Origin: UBA3537 sp045561735
GTDB lineage: Bacteria; Bacteroidota; Bacteroidia; Flavobacteriales; Flavobacteriaceae
Length of the DNA: 64,000 nt
Direction: 5' to 3'
NCBI GenBank assembly: GCA_045561735.1
Contig: JBJKXC010000031.1
Span: 1 to 64,000 of the forward strand
Shown here: one piece after another, positions 24,656 through 33,087 of the stretch
Layout of the letters: each line of letters starts with the position of its first letter
How positions within the stretch are numbered: the stretch's first letter is position 1
Notes under the pieces: generated by a model
Database searches by the model: none
What the model saw: the letters and a program-made list of their open reading frames with translations, nothing else
What the model was told of the DNA's origin: nothing
Translations under genes and position numbers: made by a program

Positions 24656-25930
24656 TTATTGGGCTAACTTAATAAAGTTATTTCTACCTGCAATTGAATT
24701 AGACCCACCCAAGTACAGATAGTCTTGAAACATAGTTATGGTTCTATAAACTCCATCACCTACAATATCAAAATCGGAAAGGTTATAAAGTAAACTTTCC
24801 CAAGAATTACCATTATATACTGCAATTCTTTCATAATCTAAACCATTCCAATTACCATAGTAAAAAGAGGCATAAAGTTGGTTATTAAAAACTTTGAGTT
24901 CGTAGGGTTCGTAAGGCCAATTCCCAAATGATGACCAATTAGTACCATCAAATTTCGCAATGTTTTGAGCAACAACTCCACCAATTGTTTCAAAATTACC
25001 ACCTATAATTAGATTATTATTAAATTCTGTGATAGTTAGGATCTCTGGATCACTTAAAGATTGACCTGCAACATTTACCCAGTCCAGCCAAGTATATAAT
25101 ATACCATTATCCAATGCTTCAAAAGTATCTAATTTATACAAACCTCCTTCTAATGAATTGTATGATCCTTTGAGTGTTGCATAAAGCTCTCCATTGTAGG
25201 ATTTGAGTACTCCGTGATAGTTATTTTGTGAACCATAGTCATAATTTTGCCATGAATTACCATCAAAGCTTAATAATTCAAATCTGCCGCCATCCCAACT
25301 AGATTGTTGATTGGTGTTTATGAATGCAAATAACTTATTATCATGAACAGTCCATTGTTCATATTTTTTTTCTCCTACAAATACACCTCCAGAATTTCCG
25401 AAAGCTTTTTTTGAGTATAACGGCTTATTAATAACAGGAGCATCAATATAAGCCTGGTAATTTAATTGTTCCCATGTCAGGAAATTACCATCCCAACTAT
25501 AAATTCTATTGCAATCCCAACATTGATATTCATTTGTATTACTTTGTTCATTTTCTTGAACTTGAATATAAAGTTTTTGTTGAAAAACAATCATATCTTC
25601 AACAGGTGAATCAAGCTGACCAATAGAAGACCAATTAGCACCATCCCATTTTGCTAAATATTTGATTATTTGACCACCAATAACCTGGAAATTACCTCCA
25701 ACATATAGTTCACCATTGAATTCAATCATTTTTGAAACAGTGGCGCTTACTAAAGAAGAATTAGAGTCTGAATATTCTCTTTGAGGATTACCAAGATTAC
25801 TGCCAGGAATCCATTCATTTAAGACTATAGGATTCGGATCGTTATTGTTGTTTGTGTTATTATCATCACAATTACAATCATCTGAACAAGTAAATAAAAT
25901 TAATGTAGAAAGTAGAAATAGTTTTTTCAT
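24656..25930 (-). CDS. Beta-propeller-like (Kelch-type) lipoprotein of unknown function
   Basis: A 424-residue lipoprotein with lipobox LFTC (Cys15) followed by an Asp/Asn-rich linker (residues 16-33). The mature part contains repeated blade-like units with the pattern L-YVGGNF...W-G-NW-S-G: WDGANWSSIG near 92, FDGNSWQNY near 222, FDGTNWSSFG near 328 and YNGNSWESL near 371. This suggests a six- or seven-bladed propeller on the cell surface. No catalytic residues are apparent. It is the first gene downstream of tRNA-Arg on that strand and is rich in Asn and AT-ending codons. No partner gene was identified. Confidence 0.75.
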   Translation of the reverse strand: MKKLFLLSTLILFTCSDDCNCDDNNTNNNNDPNPIVLNEWIPGSNLGNPQREYSDSNSSLVSATVSKMIEFNGELYVGGNFQVIGGQIIKYLAKWDGANWSSIGQLDSPVEDMIVFQQKLYIQVQENEQSNTNEYQCWDCNRIYSWDGNFLTWEQLNYQAYIDAPVINKPLYSKKAFGNSGGVFVGEKKYEQWTVHDNKLFAFINTNQQSSWDGGRFELLSFDGNSWQNYDYGSQNNYHGVLKSYNGELYATLKGSYNSLEGGLYKLDTFEALDNGILYTWLDWVNVAGQSLSDPEILTITEFNNNLIIGGNFETIGGVVAQNIAKFDGTNWSSFGNWPYEPYELKVFNNQLYASFYYGNWNGLDYERIAVYNGNSWESLLYNLSDFDIVGDGVYRTITMFQDYLYLGGSNSIAGRNNFIKLAQ

Positions 25931-25988
25931 TGATGAATTTTTTAAATCTAAATATAATAAATTATTCAGAAAATGTAACGCAAAAAAA

Positions 25989-26022
25989 TATCCCCAAAAA
26001 CAATAAATTATTCTTGGGGATA
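25989..26022 (-). terminator. Terminator of tRNA-Arg, also the reference copy of the accessory-strip element
   Basis: TATCCCCAA (25989-25997) and TTGGGGATA (26014-26022) form a perfect nine-pair stem with a 16-base loop, followed on the minus strand by seven T residues. The arm and loop (ATTATTCTTGGG on the plus strand, 26007-26018) recur in element A. Confidence 0.8.
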
Positions 26023-26026
26023 ACTG

Positions 26027-26100
26027 TGACTGCGACAGGAGTCGAACCTACAACCGCTGGAGCCGAAATCCAGTGCTCTATCCAATTGAGCTACGCAGCC
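26027..26100 (-). tRNA. tRNA-Arg (anticodon TCG)
   Basis: On the minus strand a complete 74-base cloverleaf can be drawn. Acceptor arms GGCTGCG and CGCAGTC pair with one G-U, followed by discriminator A. The anticodon stem CTGGA/TCCAG encloses the loop TTTCGGC, giving anticodon TCG for CGN arginine codons. The T arm carries GTTCGACTC. The CCA end is not encoded. tRNA genes are common integration targets, and the accessory strip starts directly at its 3' side. Confidence 0.95.
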
Positions 26101-26113
26101 ATTATATATTTTA

Positions 26114-26563
26114 TTACATCAAATGTTTTTTAACAAATGTAGAAATTGTTTTGCCATCGGTCTTACCGGCCAATTCTTTACTAAGTGAGCCCATTACTTT
26201 ACCCATATCTTTCATACCTTCCGCGCCTAGTTTTTGAATGGCAATCAAAACTGCTTTTTCAACAGCTTCCTCGGAGATCATTTCAGGTAAAAATTGACTG
26301 ATAATTTCCGCTTCCGATATTTCTGGAGCGGACAAGTCTGGACGGTTCTGCTGGCTGAAAATTTCCGCACTATCGCGACGCTGTTTGACCAACTTCTGAA
26401 GCAGTTTTACCTCATCCGCTTCAGAAATATTGCCCTTTGAACCACTTTCAGTTTGGGCCAAAAGAATGGCTGATTTTACAGATCTCAAGGCCCTAAGCGC
26501 CAAAGTGTCTTTTGATTTCATAGCGGCTTTCATGGCCGTCATAATAGAATCATTTAAGCTCAT
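26114..26563 (-). CDS. GatB/YqeY domain protein
   Basis: A 149-residue protein made of one YqeY-type helical domain, homologous to the C-terminal tRNA-binding tail of GatB. Typical stretches are MKSKDTLALRALRSVKSAIL, LLQKLVKQRRDSAEIF, EISEAEIISQFLP and GMKDMGKVMGSL. Its molecular role is not established; association with tRNA-dependent amidation or tRNA binding is inferred from the homology. It follows ftsZ on the same strand, but a strong terminator lies between, so separate transcription is likely. This position after ftsZ is common in flavobacteria. Confidence 0.92.
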   Translation of the reverse strand: MSLNDSIMTAMKAAMKSKDTLALRALRSVKSAILLAQTESGSKGNISEADEVKLLQKLVKQRRDSAEIFSQQNRPDLSAPEISEAEIISQFLPEMISEEAVEKAVLIAIQKLGAEGMKDMGKVMGSLSKELAGKTDGKTISTFVKKHLM

Positions 26564-26622
26564 CGTTAATTGTTTTTGGTTAACGAATATAGTTAAATAT
26601 TCATTTATAGATTATAACGCAA

Positions 26623-26654
26623 AAAAAAACCTGAAAAAATTTTCAGGTTTTTTT
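26623..26654 (-). terminator. Terminator of the dcw cluster
   Basis: AAAAAAACCTGAAA and TTTCAGGTTTTTTT are perfect inverted repeats with a four-base loop and T runs on both strands. It lies 22 bases beyond the ftsZ stop and would end transcripts of the cell-division cluster. Confidence 0.85.
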
Positions 26655-26675
26655 CGGATTTTAGGAAATCCTCGA

Positions 26676-28601
26676 CTAATCCACGTTATCGTGTAAAAAA
26701 GAATTATTGGAGCGTACTTGTATATCTTCATTTTCATCTGATGTAACAGAAGTTCTTGAAACCTGATTTTCAATATCTTGTGGGCCATCACTCAATTCAA
26801 TTCCTTGGCGTTTATAAGCAGGCTCATTTTCAAATTCTTCAATTTTAGAAGCATTGAATTTATAATTGAAAACTTTCATTTTTTGACGGCGGTCATCAGC
26901 GCGATCTCTTAAGGTTTTAGAAATGGGACTCTCAAAAGGGTTAGTAATCTCATTGGGCTCAGAAGTAACTTTACGGTCTTTGAGTGTCACTTTGGTAAGA
27001 ACCATTTCTTCCACTATCACATCCTCTGGGGAATCTGTTGTCTTTTCAATCGATGGATCATATTTTTTATTTGTTTGTTGTATAACAATGTGATCGTCAA
27101 GGGTGTAGGTCTCTTCACCAACTCCCAATACTTCTGAAACAGCGACCAATTCAATAAAATCATCAACTTCAATGTTATTAACATTGTCTTCCAATTGAAA
27201 AATTTCAACATCTTCCTCCAAAGAGTTAATTGCTTTAGCATTGGAAATTGGTAAATCAAATGTCAAACTTGTCTGATCATCGTTTGCAATCGCATCAGAA
27301 ACTTCAGCTTCCGGTTCAATCGTATTAATAATAAATTCTTCATCATCTGAATTGTAAAGTACATCCTCAAAATCTACTTCGATTTCTTTTAGCATCTCTG
27401 TCGTTGGAATCAAATCCATTAGTTGTTCTGAATCTTCTATTGATAGCTCTTCAGTATCATTTTCTAAATCATAAAGAATTATTGCTTTCTCTTCAGCATC
27501 TAAAATATTCTTTTGAGTTGTTTCAAAGTCTAGAGTTGTTAAATCATGTTCCATGGTTTGCTCATCTTCAAGAGCATGTACCACTATTGAAGGCTCAACA
27601 TTTGTAATTTCATTTTGCTGATGGGTATCAAACCCTGTTGCGATAACAGTAACAGAAATGGCTTCCGCGTGAGCCTGATCCTCACCAACTCCCATAATAA
27701 TATTAGCACCATGTCCTGCCTCGGCTTGTATGTAATCGTTGATTTCACCGATTTCATCAATGGTTATTTCTTTAGAACCAGAAACAATTAAGAGTAGTAC
27801 ATTTTTGGCGCCCGTAATTTTGTTGTCATTTAATAAAGGTGAGTCCAAAGCATTTGTTATTGCCTTTTTTGCACGATTTTCTCCAAAAGCAGTAGACGCT
27901 CCCATAATGGCGGTTCCACTAGAACTCAGTACTGTTTTGGCGTCCCTTAAATCAATGTTTTGGGTGTAGTGGTGCGTTATGACTTCAGCAATTCCACGAG
28001 CAGCTGTGGATAGCACTTCATCAGCCTTTGAAAACCCAGCTTTAAAGCCAAGGTTTCCATAAACTTCACGCAACTTATTGTTGTTTATAATAACCAAAGA
28101 ATCCACGGTTTTTCTAAACTTCTCAATGCCTTTGTGTGCTTGATTGATTCTTATTTTCCCTTCAAACTGAAAAGGCATGGTGACAATTCCAACCGTTAAA
28201 ATGTCCATATCCATAGCCATTTTCGCAATGATTGGTGCAGCCCCGGTTCCGGTACCACCACCCATGCCAGCAGTAATAAAAACCATTTTGGTATTAGTTG
28301 TTAACATGGTACGGATGTCCTCTAAACTCTCTATAGCTGCTTTTTCACCTATCTCAGGATTTGCACCCGCACCAAGACCCTCTGTAAGATTGACACCCAA
28401 CTGTATTTTATTGGGCACACCGCTATTATTTAGAGCTTGAGAATCGGTATTACAAATGACAAAATCGACGCCATTGATGCCTTGTTTAAACATGTGATTG
28501 ATCGCATTGCTGCCGCCACCTCCTACGCCAATTACTTTAATGACATTTGATTGGTTTTTTGGTAAATCGAAATGGATTCCAAAATCATTACTACTGCTCA
28601 T
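26676..28601 (-). CDS. ftsZ: Cell division protein FtsZ
   Basis: A 641-residue tubulin-like GTPase that polymerises into the Z ring. The N-terminal GTPase part has VGGGGSNAINHM, NTDSQAL, the signature GGGTGTGAAP at residues 114-123, and a T7 loop with NIDLRDAKTVLSSSG. The conserved core ends near residue 330. The remaining about 310 residues are an acidic, low-complexity linker, longer than in most bacteria but usual for flavobacteria. The C-terminal peptide NNSFLHDNVD is the conserved flavobacterial tail, probably the contact for FtsA. It is the last gene of the dcw cluster, 21 bases after ftsA. Confidence 0.98.
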   Translation of the reverse strand: MSSSNDFGIHFDLPKNQSNVIKVIGVGGGGSNAINHMFKQGINGVDFVICNTDSQALNNSGVPNKIQLGVNLTEGLGAGANPEIGEKAAIESLEDIRTMLTTNTKMVFITAGMGGGTGTGAAPIIAKMAMDMDILTVGIVTMPFQFEGKIRINQAHKGIEKFRKTVDSLVIINNNKLREVYGNLGFKAGFSKADEVLSTAARGIAEVITHHYTQNIDLRDAKTVLSSSGTAIMGASTAFGENRAKKAITNALDSPLLNDNKITGAKNVLLLIVSGSKEITIDEIGEINDYIQAEAGHGANIIMGVGEDQAHAEAISVTVIATGFDTHQQNEITNVEPSIVVHALEDEQTMEHDLTTLDFETTQKNILDAEEKAIILYDLENDTEELSIEDSEQLMDLIPTTEMLKEIEVDFEDVLYNSDDEEFIINTIEPEAEVSDAIANDDQTSLTFDLPISNAKAINSLEEDVEIFQLEDNVNNIEVDDFIELVAVSEVLGVGEETYTLDDHIVIQQTNKKYDPSIEKTTDSPEDVIVEEMVLTKVTLKDRKVTSEPNEITNPFESPISKTLRDRADDRRQKMKVFNYKFNASKIEEFENEPAYKRQGIELSDGPQDIENQVSRTSVTSDENEDIQVRSNNSFLHDNVD

Positions 28602-28622
28602 ATTTTTTAATTTAATTGTTGA

Positions 28623-29930
28623 TTATTCTGCATTTTCTAAAAATTCTTTTACGCGCTCAGTTAGTTTCTCCAAAAATCCTTTGGAACGTACCGGAGGCGG
28701 ATCTTTTGTTGTGTCAGTTGATTCTTTACCTGTATTTGGGCTTGACTCTGCCACAGGTTGTTGTTTATCTTGACGTTGCAAACCATCTAAAACCAACCCA
28801 ACAGCAGTAGCATACAATGGACTTGTAATATCACTATCACTGTCACCTGCCAAATGTTCATTGGGGTAACCCACACGGGTGTCCATTCCAGTAATGTACT
28901 CCACCAACTGCTTTAAATGGTTGAGTTGACTGCCGCCACCTGTCAGTACAATTCCTGCAATTAATTTTTTCTTTTGCTCTTCGTGGCCGTAATTTTTAAT
29001 TTCTACATACACTTGTTCAATGATCTCAACCACTCTGGCATGAATGATTTTAGATAAATTCTTAAGCGTTATCTCTTTGGGATCTCTACCGCGAAGGCCA
29101 GGAATGGAAACAATTTCGTTGTCTTTATTCTCGCCAGGCCAAGCCGAACCAAATTTTATTTTTAAAAGCTCTGCTTGTTTTTCAATAATGGAACAACCTT
29201 CTTTAATGTCTTCAGTGATAACATTACCTCCAAATGGGATGACCGCTGTATGTCGAATGATACCATCTTTAAACACCGCTAGATCGGTGGTTCCGCCACC
29301 AATATCAATCAACGCAACCCCCGCCTCTTTTTCTTCTTGACTGAGGACTGCTTTGGCAGAAGCCAAAGGTTCCAAGGTAATCCCTTCCAAGCTCAAACCC
29401 GCCGTTTGAATGCAACGACCAATGTTACGAATAGATGAAACTTGTCCTACAACTACATGAAAGTTTGCTTCGAGTCTTTCCCCATACATACCTATAGGTT
29501 CTTTAATTTCTGCCTGCCCGTCCACTTTAAAATCCTGAGGCAAGACATGAATGATTTCTTCACCTGGTAACATCACTAACTTATGAACTTGATTAATCAA
29601 GCGATCAATGTCTTCTTCATCGATGACTTGTTCTGCATTGGCCCTTATTATATAATCGCTGTGCTGTAAACTTCGTATGTGTTGCCCAGCAATACCAACG
29701 GTCACCCCTGAAATTTTAATATCGGTTGCGGCTTCTGCTTGGGAAACAGCTTGTTGAATGGATTGAATGGTTTGTGTGATGTTGTTTACCACTCCTCTGT
29801 GAACCCCCAGACTTTTTGATTTTCCAACACCAACCGTTTCTAATTTACCGTACTGGTTTTTACGCCCAATCATGGCTACAATTTTTGTGGTTCCAATGTC
29901 TAAGCCTACGGCTGTATTTTGAGTCTCCAT
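28623..29930 (-). CDS. ftsA: Cell division protein FtsA
   Basis: A 435-residue actin-like ATPase that tethers FtsZ to the membrane. Visible motifs are GLDIGTTKIVAMIG (phosphate 1), the 1C-domain stretch GVTVGIAGQHIRS, ALIDIGGGTTDLAV (phosphate 2) and AGIVLTGGGSQLNHL (adenosine). The last 15 residues, EKLTERVKEFLENAE, form an amphipathic helix suitable for membrane targeting, after a Ser/Thr/Pro-rich spacer. It lies between ftsQ and ftsZ with short gaps, the standard order. Confidence 0.97.
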   Translation of the reverse strand: METQNTAVGLDIGTTKIVAMIGRKNQYGKLETVGVGKSKSLGVHRGVVNNITQTIQSIQQAVSQAEAATDIKISGVTVGIAGQHIRSLQHSDYIIRANAEQVIDEEDIDRLINQVHKLVMLPGEEIIHVLPQDFKVDGQAEIKEPIGMYGERLEANFHVVVGQVSSIRNIGRCIQTAGLSLEGITLEPLASAKAVLSQEEKEAGVALIDIGGGTTDLAVFKDGIIRHTAVIPFGGNVITEDIKEGCSIIEKQAELLKIKFGSAWPGENKDNEIVSIPGLRGRDPKEITLKNLSKIIHARVVEIIEQVYVEIKNYGHEEQKKKLIAGIVLTGGGSQLNHLKQLVEYITGMDTRVGYPNEHLAGDSDSDITSPLYATAVGLVLDGLQRQDKQQPVAESSPNTGKESTDTTKDPPPVRSKGFLEKLTERVKEFLENAE

Positions 29931-29937
29931 ATTTTAT

Positions 29938-30654
29938 TTATTTAATCCCAACAACTTGTTGGTTGAATTTTAAATTCACCTGTTTATAGTCTTTTAGTAA
30001 ACTGTCCTTTTTAGCCTTTTGGTAAAAGGCCTTAAAGTTTATTATTTTTTGATCTAATCGATTAATGTCTCCAATAAGAATTTCAAACGAACAATCTCTT
30101 GTGCGCATGGAAATTTGATTTTGAGCATCAATTATAAGGTCTGTGGCATACAATTTTAAAAAGGCATCGTTTTCAATGGCCATTAGCATCTGATAAATAA
30201 TTTCAATATTAGAATTTGTAACGTTTCCATGCACAAACAAAACACGTGCAGTGTAAGCGTCTGAGAGTGGCATTGGCTGTCCTTGTCGATCAATGTAAAA
30301 TGAAGGATCAGATACCACTCTGGCCAAAGGTTTGCGTTGATCAATATCTATCTTTAGGACTCCATCAACTGTCAAATAAACCTCTGCTATTTCAATCATT
30401 TCATGAGAAGAAATAGTAGATTCTAGGGCTTTTAAATCCAAAACATCTTTAGTCACACATTCTATATATTCTTGCTCTTGGATCAACATTTTGTCAACGT
30501 TTGATGGAGCTATAAAAAGAGAATTTTCTCCCTTAAAATGAATATTTATGCTCTCTGGTGTCCTGGCGTTGTTTCGTACCGAAGAAAATGCAAATAAAAA
30601 CACCACTAACAGTAGCATAAAGATTCCTTTGATATAATTCAAATATTTACGCAT
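29938..30654 (-). CDS. ftsQ: Cell division protein FtsQ/DivIB
   Basis: A 238-residue bitopic membrane protein with one transmembrane helix at about residues 9-25 (GIFMLLLVVFLFAFSS), then an extracytoplasmic part. The segment VYLTVDGVLKIDIDQRKPLARV matches the end of the POTRA and start of the beta domain in FtsQ-like proteins. It would bridge FtsA/FtsZ with the septal peptidoglycan enzymes. Sequence conservation is low across phyla, so the call leans on topology and on its place between murC (eight-base overlap) and ftsA. Confidence 0.9.
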   Translation of the reverse strand: MRKYLNYIKGIFMLLLVVFLFAFSSVRNNARTPESINIHFKGENSLFIAPSNVDKMLIQEQEYIECVTKDVLDLKALESTISSHEMIEIAEVYLTVDGVLKIDIDQRKPLARVVSDPSFYIDRQGQPMPLSDAYTARVLFVHGNVTNSNIEIIYQMLMAIENDAFLKLYATDLIIDAQNQISMRTRDCSFEILIGDINRLDQKIINFKAFYQKAKKDSLLKDYKQVNLKFNQQVVGIK

Positions 30655-31996
30655 ACATCAAATTTTTAGTTAGTGGTTCAACTTCATGACCAATATCGCC
30701 AGCACCCATGGTAATTAAAATGGGATTCCCTATAGATGTAATGGCTGGTGCCAAATTTGATTTTTGAACTAACTGTTTTATTTGGGTAGTAATTTTTTGC
30801 AATAACAAATCCGATGTGACTCCATCGATAGGTGTTTCTCGTGCTGGGTATATGTCCAACAATAAAACCGCATCAAATTTTGAAAGAGAAACTGCGAAAT
30901 CTTCAGCAAAATCTAAAGTTCTGCTATATAAATGAGGCTGAAAAACAGCCGTTACTTTTTTCTGTGGATACATTTCTCTGACCGCTTCCCAAACCGCATC
31001 TATTTCTTTGGGGTGGTGGGCATAATCATCAATAAAAACAAAAGATTCAGTTTTAATTCTATAGCTAAACCGGCGTTCTACACCCTTGTAGGTTTTTAAA
31101 GCTGCTCTTAATTTTAAAGGATTACAACCACTAGCTAAGGCCATTGCGAGCGCAGCCACAGCATTAGAAAGATTATGTTTGCCAGGCATGAAAAATTTAA
31201 GATTTTTTATGGTCTGTACTGGCGTTCTCAAATCAAATTCATAACCCCCATTATCAATTTTTAGATTAATAGCTGTATAATCTGCAGGTACTTCAACCGA
31301 ATAGGTAATACCAGCCATCGGAACACTCTCGTGAACAAATAATTTATCAGATGAAGGCAAAAGATTAGAAAATGCTTGAAATGCATTTATGAGATTAGCT
31401 TTTGTCCCATAAATGTCTAAATGATCTGCATCAATAGATGTAATACAGGCCAAATGGGGTTTCAATGACAGAAATGAACGGTCAAATTCATCAGCTTCAA
31501 CTACGGTAATCGCACTCCCATTTTGAATTAAATTAGATTTATAATTTTCAGAAATTCCACCCAAAAAAGCTGTGACTTTCTGATCACACTCAAACATCAA
31601 ATGCCCCAAAATACTGGTTGTTGTTGTTTTTCCATGGGTTCCACCAACGGCCAAGCACTTGGTGTTGTTTGTGATTAATCCAAGTGCCTCAGCACGTTTG
31701 ATAACTTTAAAATCTCTTGATTTAAAGGTATTTAATAGAATATTTGTTTGGGGAATTGCAGGTGTGGTAATGACCAATGTTTTGTCAGGGTTTAAATAGG
31801 CATCTTTGATGGATTCAAAAGTATCATTGAATGCTATTTTAATACCCAAAGATTCTAATGATGCTGTGCTAGCGCTGGGTGTTTTATCGTAGCCTGAGAC
31901 CTGTTTTTGTTGCGCATGAAAATACTTTGCAAGAGCACTCATTCCGATGCCTCCGATGCCAATAAAGTATATATTTTCAAAAGATTTTATATTCAT
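30647..31996 (-). CDS. murC: UDP-N-acetylmuramate--L-alanine ligase
   Basis: A 449-residue ATP-dependent Mur ligase that adds L-alanine to UDP-MurNAc. It has the N-terminal UDP-binding Rossmann motif FIGIGGIGMSALA, the ATP loop GGTHGKTTTTS, EADEFDRSF and FIDDYAHHPKEI, the last characteristic of MurC (and Mpl). It overlaps murG by four bases upstream and ftsQ by eight downstream, indicating translational coupling along the cluster. Confidence 0.97.
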   Translation of the reverse strand: MNIKSFENIYFIGIGGIGMSALAKYFHAQQKQVSGYDKTPSASTASLESLGIKIAFNDTFESIKDAYLNPDKTLVITTPAIPQTNILLNTFKSRDFKVIKRAEALGLITNNTKCLAVGGTHGKTTTTSILGHLMFECDQKVTAFLGGISENYKSNLIQNGSAITVVEADEFDRSFLSLKPHLACITSIDADHLDIYGTKANLINAFQAFSNLLPSSDKLFVHESVPMAGITYSVEVPADYTAINLKIDNGGYEFDLRTPVQTIKNLKFFMPGKHNLSNAVAALAMALASGCNPLKLRAALKTYKGVERRFSYRIKTESFVFIDDYAHHPKEIDAVWEAVREMYPQKKVTAVFQPHLYSRTLDFAEDFAVSLSKFDAVLLLDIYPARETPIDGVTSDLLLQKITTQIKQLVQKSNLAPAITSIGNPILITMGAGDIGHEVEPLTKNLMYA

Positions 31997-33087
31997 GCGC
32001 CTAATAGTATTTCGATTTCATTTACAATTGCTTCAGTAGCCGAAGCCTTTGCTAATTTTTGAATGTTATTTTTTAATTTATTCTGAATTGTTTCTGACTT
32101 CAAAAGTTCTGAAAATTTAGATTCAAATTCTTCATCCAATTTTGATTCTTCAATTAAAATGGCAGCTTCATTTTGAGAAATTGCTTGGGCATTTTTAGTT
32201 TGGTGGTCTTCAGCAACATTTGGTGAAGGAATGAAAACCACAGGCTTGCCCACCACGCACAATTCAGAGACAGAACTCGCACCCGCTCTCGATATAATGA
32301 AATCAGCTGCTGCATAAGCATAATCCATTTGTTTTATAAATGACAACACTTGAACTTTTGGAATAGATTCATGATGCTTATAATCCTCAAAATACAAAGC
32401 ACCACATTGCCAAATAACTTGAACGTTTTGTACATTAAAGTATGGCAGTTTTTCTAAGATCAGTTGATTAACGCTACGCGCCCCCAAACTTCCACCCAAA
32501 ACCAAAAGGGTTTTTCGATCCGGAATCAGTTTAAAAAAGTCTTTTGCTGCAGCAGTTTTTTGATTCAAGTTCAATAAATCTTGACGCACTGGATTGCCTG
32601 TAATTTTAATTTTATTTTTTGGGAAAAACCTAGATAGGCCCTCATAGGCAACACAAATGGTGTTTGCCTTTTTGCTCAAAAGTTTATTGGTAACTCCAGG
32701 GAAAGAGTTCTGTTCCTGAATAAGTGTGGGAATACTAAACATGGAGGCCATATATAATACAGGACCACTGGCAAAACCGCCGGTTCCGATTACTATATTG
32801 GGTTTAAATTTCTTTAGTATTAAAATGGATTGCAGTATACTTACAATTAATTTAAATGGAAATAACAAGTTTCTGAATTTTTGATTTCTATGGAACCCTG
32901 AAATCCATAACCCGACAATAGAGAAGCCCGCAGCGGGAACTTTTTCCATTTCCATTTTTCCCTTCGCACCTACAAATAAAAACTTCGTTTTTGGAAAACG
33001 CAATTTAAGCCCGTTGGCAAGAGCAATTGCAGGATAAATATGTCCCCCTGTACCACCGCCTGATATGATAACTCTTTGGTTTCTCAT
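31993..33087 (-). CDS. murG: UDP-GlcNAc:lipid I N-acetylglucosaminyltransferase MurG
   Basis: A 364-residue GT-B glycosyltransferase that makes lipid II on the inner leaflet of the cytoplasmic membrane. Signatures include SGGGTGGHIYPAIALA at the N-terminus, GTGGFASGPVL, ITGNPVR, VLGGSLGARSVN and the donor-binding ISRAGASSVSEL. It overlaps both ftsW and murC by four bases, consistent with a tight operon. Confidence 0.97.
   Translation of the reverse strand: MRNQRVIISGGGTGGHIYPAIALANGLKLRFPKTKFLFVGAKGKMEMEKVPAAGFSIVGLWISGFHRNQKFRNLLFPFKLIVSILQSILILKKFKPNIVIGTGGFASGPVLYMASMFSIPTLIQEQNSFPGVTNKLLSKKANTICVAYEGLSRFFPKNKIKITGNPVRQDLLNLNQKTAAAKDFFKLIPDRKTLLVLGGSLGARSVNQLILEKLPYFNVQNVQVIWQCGALYFEDYKHHESIPKVQVLSFIKQMDYAYAAADFIISRAGASSVSELCVVGKPVVFIPSPNVAEDHQTKNAQAISQNEAAILIEESKLDEEFESKFSELLKSETIQNKLKNNIQKLAKASATEAIVNEIEILLGA

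Noticed and set aside
25930..26133. A plus-strand 67-codon frame across the tRNA
   Set aside because: It is the complement of the tRNA-Arg gene; the typical TGVEPTTAGA peptide is a known artefact of reading tRNA genes as protein.
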